Source of the DNA: Pseudomonadota bacterium
GTDB taxonomy: Bacteria; Pseudomonadota; Alphaproteobacteria; Acetobacterales; Acetobacteraceae
Length of the DNA: 6,237 nt
Direction of reading: 5' to 3'
Assembly (NCBI GenBank): GCA_021808185.1
Contig: JAKBCB010000236.1
Location: forward strand, 1 to 6,237
Shown here: positions 1 to 6,237 of the stretch, piece after piece
How the letters are laid out: each line of letters starts with the position of its first letter
Numbering within the stretch: the first letter of the stretch is position 1
The notes under the pieces: generated by a model
The model's database searches: none
What the model was told of the DNA's origin: nothing
The model's input: only the letters and a program-made list of their open reading frames with translations
Made by a program: the position numbers and the translations under genes

Positions 1-351
1 ACCGCGCCGACCCCGCCGCCGGTGGCCCCGCCGGCCCCGCCGGCCCCGCCGCCGGCGCCGGGCGCGCCGGTTGCCATCGCCTTCCCCGCCGGCTCCGCCA
101 TTCTGCCCCCGGCGGCCCAGCCGAGCCTGAAAGCGCTGGCGGCCCAGCGCGGCAACCGATGGATCGCCGTGACCGGGTTCGGCGAGGCGTCCGATGACGC
201 ACCCGCCGTCCAGACCGCCGCCCTGCCCCTCGCGCTCGACCGCGCCCGCGCGGTTGCCGCCGCCCTCGGCACGCTTGGCGTGCCCGGCTGGGCGCTGCGC
301 ATTGTCGCCCTGCCGGGCGGCAGCGGCGCGGTCGCCCGGCTGGTCGACTGA
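1..351 (+). CDS. C-terminal part of an OmpA-like domain protein (5' end outside window)
   Basis: The frame is open from the first base and ends at TGA 349-351, giving 116 visible codons; the start lies upstream. Visible residues 1-23 are a proline/alanine-rich linker, as often found between an N-terminal envelope domain and a C-terminal OmpA-like module. Residues 24-116 resemble a diverged OmpA-like peptidoglycan-associating domain. They contain a first strand with VAIAFPAGSAIL, a middle strand WIAVTGFGEASDD, a helix LALDRARAVAAALGTLGV matching the family's LSxxRAxAVxxxLxxxGV pattern, and a final strand RIVALPGGSGAVARLVD. The arginines in DRAR are present, but the family's usual G-x-T/A-D after the second strand is not clean, so peptidoglycan binding is uncertain. 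A periplasmic or envelope location is inferred from the domain; no signal peptide can be seen because the N-terminus is missing. The GTG at position 22 is only an internal valine codon in the linker, not a start. The family call is moderate and the exact gene is not recognised. Confidence 0.6.
   Translation, partial: TAPTPPPVAPPAPPAPPPAPGAPVAIAFPAGSAILPPAAQPSLKALAAQRGNRWIAVTGFGEASDDAPAVQTAALPLALDRARAVAAALGTLGVPGWALRIVALPGGSGAVARLVD
25..51 (+). repeat. Three tandem copies of a 9-base unit in a proline-rich linker
   Basis: The unit GCCCCGCCG occurs three times in perfect tandem at 25-33, 34-42 and 43-51, encoding Ala-Pro-Pro three times. It lies in the flexible linker before the OmpA-like domain. 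Nine-base units keep the reading frame, so copy number could vary between strains without breaking the gene. Confidence 0.8.
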
Positions 352-375
352 GCCCTGCACCGAGCCGTGGACTCC

Positions 376-408
376 TTGCCAGACTCGGGACGGCTGATCC
401 TCTACACT
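376..408 (+). promoter_or_regulatory. Weak candidate promoter for the alaC-hom-glpX-recJ block
   Basis: TTGCCA at 376-381 matches the sigma-70 -35 consensus at 5 of 6 positions, and TACACT at 403-408 matches the -10 consensus at 4 of 6. The 21-base spacer is longer than the usual 16-18, which weakens the call. It is the only promoter-like pair I see in the 83-base gap between the envelope gene and alaC. If real, the transcript would start near 415 with a leader of about 20 bases. Read-through from the upstream gene is an alternative. Confidence 0.2.
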
Positions 409-434
409 CCCCGCACACCCGGACCCGGACGCCC

Positions 435-1651
<1,217 letters not shown>

Positions 1652-1655
<4 letters not shown>

Positions 1656-2944
1656 CCCGCCCGCTCTCCGTCGCGCTGGCCGGGCTCGGCACGGTCGGCG
1701 CCGGCGTGCTGACGCTGCTGCGCCAGAATGCCGAGGTGATCGCCGCGCGCGCCGGGCGGCCGATCGCCGTCACCGCCGTCGCCGCGCGGGACCGCACGCG
1801 CGACCGCGGCGTGCCGCTCTCCGGCCTGCACTGGTTCGACGACCCGGTGGCGCTGGCCACCGATCCGTCGGTCGATGTGGTGGTCGAGGTGATTGGCGGC
1901 GCCGAGGGCGCCGCGCGCGCAGTGGTGCAGGCGGCGATCGCCGCGGGCAAGCCGGTGGTCACCGCCAACAAGGCGCTGCTCGCCGTGCACGGCGCCGCCC
2001 TGGCCACGGAAGCGGAGCGTGCCGGCGTGCCGCTGGGGTTCGAGGCGGCGGTGGCCGGCGGCATCCCGGTGATCAAGGCACTGCGGGAAGGACTGGCGGG
2101 CAACCGCATCGCGCGCGTCGCCGGCATCCTCAACGGTACCTGCAACTACATCCTGACGGTGATGCGCGAACGCGGCCGCGAATTCGCCGAGGTGCTGCAC
2201 GAGGCGCAAAAGCTCGGCTATGCCGAGGCCGATCCCAGCTTCGACGTGGACGGCATCGATGCGGCGCACAAGCTCGCCATTCTTGCCGCCCTCGCGTTCG
2301 GCCGGCCGGTCGCGTTCGGCGCGGTGCATGTCGAAGGAATCCGCCACGTCTCCGCGCTCGACATCGCCTTTGCCGGCGAACTCGGCTACCGCATCAAGTT
2401 GCTCGGCCTGGCGCGGCAGACCGAGGCCGGCATCGAGGCGCGGGTGCATCCCTGCATGGTGCCGGAAAGCGCGCCGCTTGCGCGCGTGGACGGCGTATTC
2501 AACGCGGTGGTGGCGGAGGGCGATTTCGTCGGCCGCATCATGTTGGAAGGGCGCGGCGCCGGCGCCGGCCCCACCGCCTCCGCCGTGGTGGCGGATCTGG
2601 TGGACATCGCGCGGCGGCGGCTGACCCCGGTGTGGGGCGCGCATTCGGGCGCGCTGTCCGACGTGCCGTCGGTGCCGATGACCGCGCATGTCGGCTGCTA
2701 TTACCTGCGGCTGATGGTGGTGGACCGGCCGGGCGTGATCGCCGATGTCACCGCGGCGCTGCGCGATGCCGGCATCTCGCTGGAAAGCATGCTGCAGCGC
2801 GGGCGCAGCCCCGGGGAGGCGGTGCCGGTGGTGCTGGTCACCCATGAAACGCGCGAGGCGGCGATGCGCGACGCGCTCGCCCGCATTGCCGCCCTCGATG
2901 CCGTGCTGGAGGACCCGGCCGTCATCCGCATCGAACCGGCCTGA
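1652..2944 (+). CDS. hom: Homoserine dehydrogenase with C-terminal ACT domain
   Basis: The enzyme reduces aspartate-4-semialdehyde to L-homoserine with NAD(P)H, the branch step toward threonine and methionine, in the cytoplasm. The 430-residue length is normal for the monofunctional form. Residues 5-24 hold the Rossmann nucleotide loop GLGTVGAGV. TANKALL contains Lys107, followed by FEAAVAGGIPVIKALREG (130-147) and GILNGTCNYIL (158-168). The family signature spans residues 185-207: A-x3-G-Y-A-x2-D-P-x2-D-V-x-G-x-D-x3-K. Within it Glu192, Asp198, Asp203 and Lys207 correspond to the catalytic-site residues E208, D214, D219 and K223 of the yeast enzyme. Residues 350-425 form an ACT domain (YYLRLMVVDRPGVIADVTAAL), the usual site of threonine feedback inhibition. 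No aspartokinase domain is fused. The ATG at 1652 overlaps the alaC stop as ATGA, and GAGG at 1641-1644, seven bases upstream, can serve as ribosome site. The gene ends 16 bases before glpX. Confidence 0.97.
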
Positions 2945-2947
2945 GCC

Positions 2948-2953
2948 GAGGAG
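2948..2953 (+). promoter_or_regulatory. Ribosome binding site of glpX
   Basis: GAGGAG lies seven bases before the ATG at 2961, in the 16-base gap after the hom stop. It is the clearest Shine-Dalgarno match in the operon. It settles the glpX start over any position further upstream in the same open frame, which there runs through hom sequence. Confidence 0.75.
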
Positions 2954-2960
2954 CCAAAGC

Positions 2961-3968
<1,008 letters not shown>

Positions 3969-3969
3969 G

Positions 3970-5736
3970 GTGGAGGCCCCCGTCCTCGGCGTCGCGCGCA
4001 GCCTGACCGGCCGGCGCTGGATGTGGCGGCCGGGAGAGGATCGCATCGGCCTCGGCATCGCGCAGTCGCTCGGCCTGCCGGAGATCGTCGGCCGGCTGCT
4101 CGCCGCGCGCGGCATCGGGCTGGAAGGGGCCGCGCATTTCCTGGAGCCGACGCTGCGCGCCCTGCTGCCCGACCCGAGCATGCTCGCCGACATGGACGCC
4201 GCCGCCACGCGCCTGGCGGATGCCGTGCGCGGGGCCGAGACGGTGGCGGTGTTCGGCGACTACGACGTCGATGGTGCGTGCAGCGGCGCGCTGATGGTCT
4301 CCTTCCTGCGCAGCCTCGGCTGCGACGTGCTGCCCTATGTCCCCGACCGCATGACGGAAGGTTACGGCCCCAACCTGCCGGCGCTGCGCGATCTGGTCGC
4401 GCAGGGGGCGAGCCTGATCGTCTGCGTCGATTGCGGCACCGCCGCCGGCGCCGTGCTCGGGTCACTGGAAGGTTCGGTCGATGTGGTGGTGCTGGACCAC
4501 CACAAGAGCGAAGGGCCGCCGCCGCCGGTGCTGGCGACGGTCAACCCCAACCGGCTGGATTGCGGGTCTGGCCTGACCGGGCTGTGCGCGGCCGGCGTCG
4601 CCTTCCTGACCGCAGTCGCGACGGTGCGGGCGCTGCGCCGCCTGGGCCATTTCGCCGCCCAGCCGGAGCCGGACCTGCTGGCGCTGCTGGACCTCGTCGC
4701 GCTGGCGACCGTGTGCGACGTGATGCCGATGACCGGCCTGAACCGCGCCCTGGTGGCGCAGGGGCTGAAGCTGATGGCGCGGCGCGAGCGCCCCGGCATC
4801 GCCGCCCTGCTGGAAGTGGCGCAGGTGCGCGACCGGCCGACCGCGGTGACGCTCGGCTACGCGCTCGGTCCGCGCATCAATGCCGCCGGGCGGATCAGCG
4901 AGTCCGATCTCGGCCTGCGGCTGCTGCTGGCGCAGGACCGGGTGGAGGCGCACGGCCTCGCCGCCATGCTGGACGCGGTGAACCGCCAGCGCCAGCAGGT
5001 CGAGGCGGGGATGCTGGACGCCGCCATGCGCGAAGCGGAGGCGCAGGTGGCGGCCGGCCATGCCGCCCTGATGGTGGCGGCGGCCGCCTGGCATCCCGGC
5101 GTGGTCGGCATCGTGGCCGGGCGGCTCAAGGAACGCTTCAATCGTCCGGCCTGCGTCGCCGGCATCGCCGACGGCCTGGCCAAGGGGTCCGGCCGGTCGG
5201 TGCCCGGCCTCGACCTGGGCGCGGCGGTGATCGCGGCGCGGCAGGCGGGGCTGCTGGCGACCGGCGGCGGCCATGCCATGGCGGCCGGCTTCAGCCTGCC
5301 GGAAGGCCGGCTGGCGGACTTCCACGCCTTCCTGGACGAACGGCTGGCGGCGGCCAGCCTGCTGCCCTCGGTCGCCGACCTGCTGGTCGAGGGGACGCTG
5401 GCGGTGCCCGGCTGCACCACCGACCTCGCCCAGCAGCTCGCCCGGCTCGCCCCGTTCGGCCCCGGCAACGAGGAGCCGCATCTGATCCTGACCCGTGCCC
5501 GGGTCGTGCGCGGCGACCGGGTCGGCAAGGAGGGGGCGACCATCCGCGTCTTCCTGGAGGGCGAAGGCGGCGGCCGGCTGAAGGCGGTGGCGTTCCGCGC
5601 CAAGGAAGGCCCGCTGGCCGAGGCGCTGCTGGCGCGCACCGGCCTGCCGCTGCATCTGGCCGGGCATTTGCGGGCGGAGGAGTGGAACGGCAGCGTCGCC
5701 GCGAGTTTCGTGGTCAGCGACGCCGCGCCGGCATGA
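3970..5736 (+). CDS. recJ: Single-stranded-DNA-specific 5'-3' exonuclease RecJ
   Basis: RecJ degrades single-stranded DNA 5' to 3' in recombinational repair (RecF pathway), mismatch repair and processing of stalled forks. The product is 588 residues, close to the 577 of E. coli RecJ. The DHH domain shows FGDYDVDG (95-102, Asp97 and Asp99), VCVDCGT (151-157, Asp154), LDHH (175-178) and LDLVALATVCDV (240-251, Asp250). GPRINAAGRI follows at 300-309. The DHHA1 domain has HPGVVGIVAGRLKERF (375-390), KGSGRSVPG (405-413) and TGGGHAMAAGF (431-441). The C-terminal OB-fold region has APFGPGNEEP (494-503). All metal-ligand motifs look intact. The start is GTG at 3970, one base after the glpX stop, with little Shine-Dalgarno sequence before it; translation probably relies on ribosomes finishing glpX. 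It is preferred over the in-frame ATG at 4021 because the latter would remove SLTGRRW (11-17), a conserved N-terminal motif in alphaproteobacterial RecJ. The gene has no functional link to its metabolic neighbours. It is the last gene of the block. Confidence 0.96.
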   Translation: MEAPVLGVARSLTGRRWMWRPGEDRIGLGIAQSLGLPEIVGRLLAARGIGLEGAAHFLEPTLRALLPDPSMLADMDAAATRLADAVRGAETVAVFGDYDVDGACSGALMVSFLRSLGCDVLPYVPDRMTEGYGPNLPALRDLVAQGASLIVCVDCGTAAGAVLGSLEGSVDVVVLDHHKSEGPPPPVLATVNPNRLDCGSGLTGLCAAGVAFLTAVATVRALRRLGHFAAQPEPDLLALLDLVALATVCDVMPMTGLNRALVAQGLKLMARRERPGIAALLEVAQVRDRPTAVTLGYALGPRINAAGRISESDLGLRLLLAQDRVEAHGLAAMLDAVNRQRQQVEAGMLDAAMREAEAQVAAGHAALMVAAAAWHPGVVGIVAGRLKERFNRPACVAGIADGLAKGSGRSVPGLDLGAAVIAARQAGLLATGGGHAMAAGFSLPEGRLADFHAFLDERLAAASLLPSVADLLVEGTLAVPGCTTDLAQQLARLAPFGPGNEEPHLILTRARVVRGDRVGKEGATIRVFLEGEGGGRLKAVAFRAKEGPLAEALLARTGLPLHLAGHLRAEEWNGSVAASFVVSDAAPA

Positions 5737-5743
5737 TGCGCCA

Positions 5744-5762
5744 CCCGGCTTGCGCGGCCGGG
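5744..5762 (+). other. GC hairpin just after recJ
   Basis: CCCGGC (5744-5749) pairs with GCCGGG (5757-5762) across a 7-base loop, giving six G-C pairs eight bases after the recJ stop. An alternative pairing, GGCTT (5747-5751) with AAGCC (5765-5769), competes with it. No T-run follows, so it is not a classic intrinsic terminator. It may protect the 3' end of the transcript or do nothing. Confidence 0.35.
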
Positions 5763-5808
5763 GGAAGCCGCAGCAGACTGGCCTGACCATGATCCCGGAG
5801 CAAGCATC

Positions 5809-5833
5809 GAGGCCGGGCTGATCCCCCGGCCTC
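5809..5833 (+). terminator. Perfect 9-bp GC-rich stem-loop, probable operon terminator
   Basis: GAGGCCGGG (5809-5817) and CCCGGCCTC (5825-5833) form a perfect nine-pair stem, eight of them G-C, around the loop CTGATCC. It lies about 72 bases after the recJ stop and about 100 bases before the next start, where an operon terminator would be expected. No T-tract follows (CGACCCGATC), so the call rests on stem strength and position. In very GC-rich genomes such hairpins may end or stabilise transcripts without a U-tract. Confidence 0.45.
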
Positions 5834-5870
5834 CGACCCGATCACGCCCATCTGCGCCCCATCCGCCCAT

Positions 5871-5901
5871 CGCGCGCGGCGCGACATTCGCGGCGCGCGC
5901 G
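5871..5901 (+). other. Long CG-alternating hairpin upstream of the hydrolase gene
   Basis: CGCGCGCG (5871-5878) pairs with CGCGCGCG (5894-5901). After one G-G mismatch (5879/5893), CGCG (5880-5883) pairs with CGCG (5889-5892), closing on the loop ACATT. This makes 12 base pairs in total. It ends 31 bases before the ATG at 5933, so it falls either in the leader of that gene or in its promoter. Both outer arms are pure CG alternation, which pairs with itself easily and can adopt Z-DNA. The pairing is plain in the sequence; a function is not shown. Confidence 0.4.
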
Positions 5902-5918
5902 CATTGACCCGCCTGGCC

Positions 5919-5923
5919 GAGGA
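5919..5923 (+). promoter_or_regulatory. Ribosome binding site of the GloC-like gene
   Basis: GAGGA lies nine bases before the ATG at 5933. This is good spacing and supports that start for the hydrolase. Confidence 0.65.
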
Positions 5924-5932
5924 CCGTCCCGC

Positions 5933-6237
5933 ATGGCAAAACTGAAACTCGTTACAATTCCGGTGACGCCGTTCGAACAGAACTGCGCGCTGCTGTGGGA
6001 GGAGGCATCGCGCCGCGGCAGCGTGATCGACCCCGGCGGCGACGCGCCACGCATCCACGCGGCCATCCGGACGCATGGCGTGACGGTGGAGAGCATCCTG
6101 CTGACGCACGGCCATCTGGACCATGCCGGGGGTGCTGCCGAACTCAAGCGCCTGCTGGAGGCCGACGGGGCGCCGGTGCCGATCATCGGCCCGGACGCGC
6201 GGGACGGCTTCCTGCTGGAGGGGATCGCGGAGCAAGC
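5933..6237 (+). CDS. GloC/YcbL-like metallo-beta-lactamase-fold hydrolase (3' end outside window)
   Basis: An open frame begins at ATG 5933 and runs off the window end after 101 codons plus two bases, about half of the roughly 215 residues usual for this family. The metal-binding signature HxHxDH is present as THGHLDHAGG: His59, His61, Asp63 and His64. Other matches to E. coli YcbL (GloC) as I remember it are IPVTPFEQNCALLW (9-22), VIDPGGDAPRI (31-41), SILLTHGHLDHAGGAAEL (54-71) and PVPIIGP (81-87). Known members are type II glyoxalases that hydrolyse S-D-lactoylglutathione to D-lactate and glutathione, in methylglyoxal detoxification. The substrate here is inferred, since the C-terminal ligands and substrate-binding part are not visible. 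No signal peptide is seen, so a cytoplasmic location is likely. The start is supported by GAGGA at 5919-5923. The 196-base gap with hairpins suggests separate transcription from recJ. Confidence 0.88.
   Translation, partial: MAKLKLVTIPVTPFEQNCALLWEEASRRGSVIDPGGDAPRIHAAIRTHGVTVESILLTHGHLDHAGGAAELKRLLEADGAPVPIIGPDARDGFLLEGIAEQ

Noticed and set aside
360..394. Possible hairpin between the envelope gene and alaC (CCGAG 360-364 with CTCGG 384-388, or GCCGT 364-368 with ACGGC 390-394)
   Set aside because: The stems are only five pairs with loops of 19-21 bases and no T-run, so it is too weak to call a terminator.
4023..5786. Plus-strand open frame of 587 codons in another frame over recJ
   Set aside because: It is an arginine/glycine-rich shadow of recJ, which has all its DHH and DHHA1 motifs in the correct frame.
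4462..5790. Minus-strand open frame of 442 codons over recJ
   Set aside because: It is rich in Gln, His, Arg and Gly without a domain pattern and is antisense to a certain gene.
5904..5909. TTGACC as a -35 box for the GloC-like gene
   Set aside because: No -10-like sequence lies 16-18 bases downstream (that position reads TCCCGC just before the ATG), and it would leave no leader for the GAGGA ribosome site.
5737..5932. Possible tRNA or known riboswitch in the gap
   Set aside because: The stems do not form a cloverleaf, there is no GTTCGA-type T-arm, and no riboswitch core sequence is recognisable.
5714..6235. Minus-strand open frame of 173 codons covering the gap and the GloC-like gene
   Set aside because: It runs antisense to the clear HxHxDH hydrolase and has no recognisable motif of its own.

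Overview
The window is very GC-rich (roughly 70% or more by eye). Every gene that can be supported lies on the + strand, and G/C dominates third codon positions. The gene order, an AlaC-type aminotransferase followed by homoserine dehydrogenase, class II fructose-1,6-bisphosphatase and RecJ, is one I associate with Alphaproteobacteria. The base composition fits a high-GC member such as a Rhodospirillales or Acetobacteraceae-like bacterium. The lineage is an inference from remembered gene order and composition, not from a marker gene.

Layout: (1) Positions 1-351 hold the 3' end of a gene that enters from the left. It has a proline/alanine-rich linker and a diverged OmpA-like C-terminal domain, so it is probably a cell-envelope protein. 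(2) An 83-base gap follows, with at most a weak promoter candidate. (3) Positions 435-5736 hold a compact block of four genes: alaC, hom, glpX and recJ. alaC and hom overlap by ATGA, hom and glpX are 16 bases apart with a clear GAGGAG ribosome site, and glpX and recJ are separated by one base, with recJ starting at GTG. This spacing indicates one transcript. (4) Positions 5737-5932 are a 196-base gap with three GC-rich hairpins in a row; the middle one has a perfect 9-bp stem. This is the likely end of the operon and the leader of the next gene. (5) Positions 5933-6237 hold the first 101 codons of a GloC/YcbL-like metallo-beta-lactamase-fold hydrolase (glyoxalase II type), cut by the window edge.

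How the genes work together: AlaC moves amino groups between glutamate and pyruvate. Hom makes homoserine for threonine and methionine and carries a C-terminal ACT domain for feedback control. GlpX performs the irreversible step of gluconeogenesis. RecJ is a 5'-3' single-strand DNA exonuclease for repair and recombination. The first three belong to central carbon and amino-acid metabolism. RecJ has no obvious metabolic link and probably shares the transcript by conserved organisation.

This is a housekeeping region. I found no mobile element, CRISPR array, tRNA, rRNA, defence or biosynthetic system, and no convincing minus-strand gene. The findings are correspondingly modest; the hairpin-rich gap and the diverged OmpA-like domain are the least explained parts.
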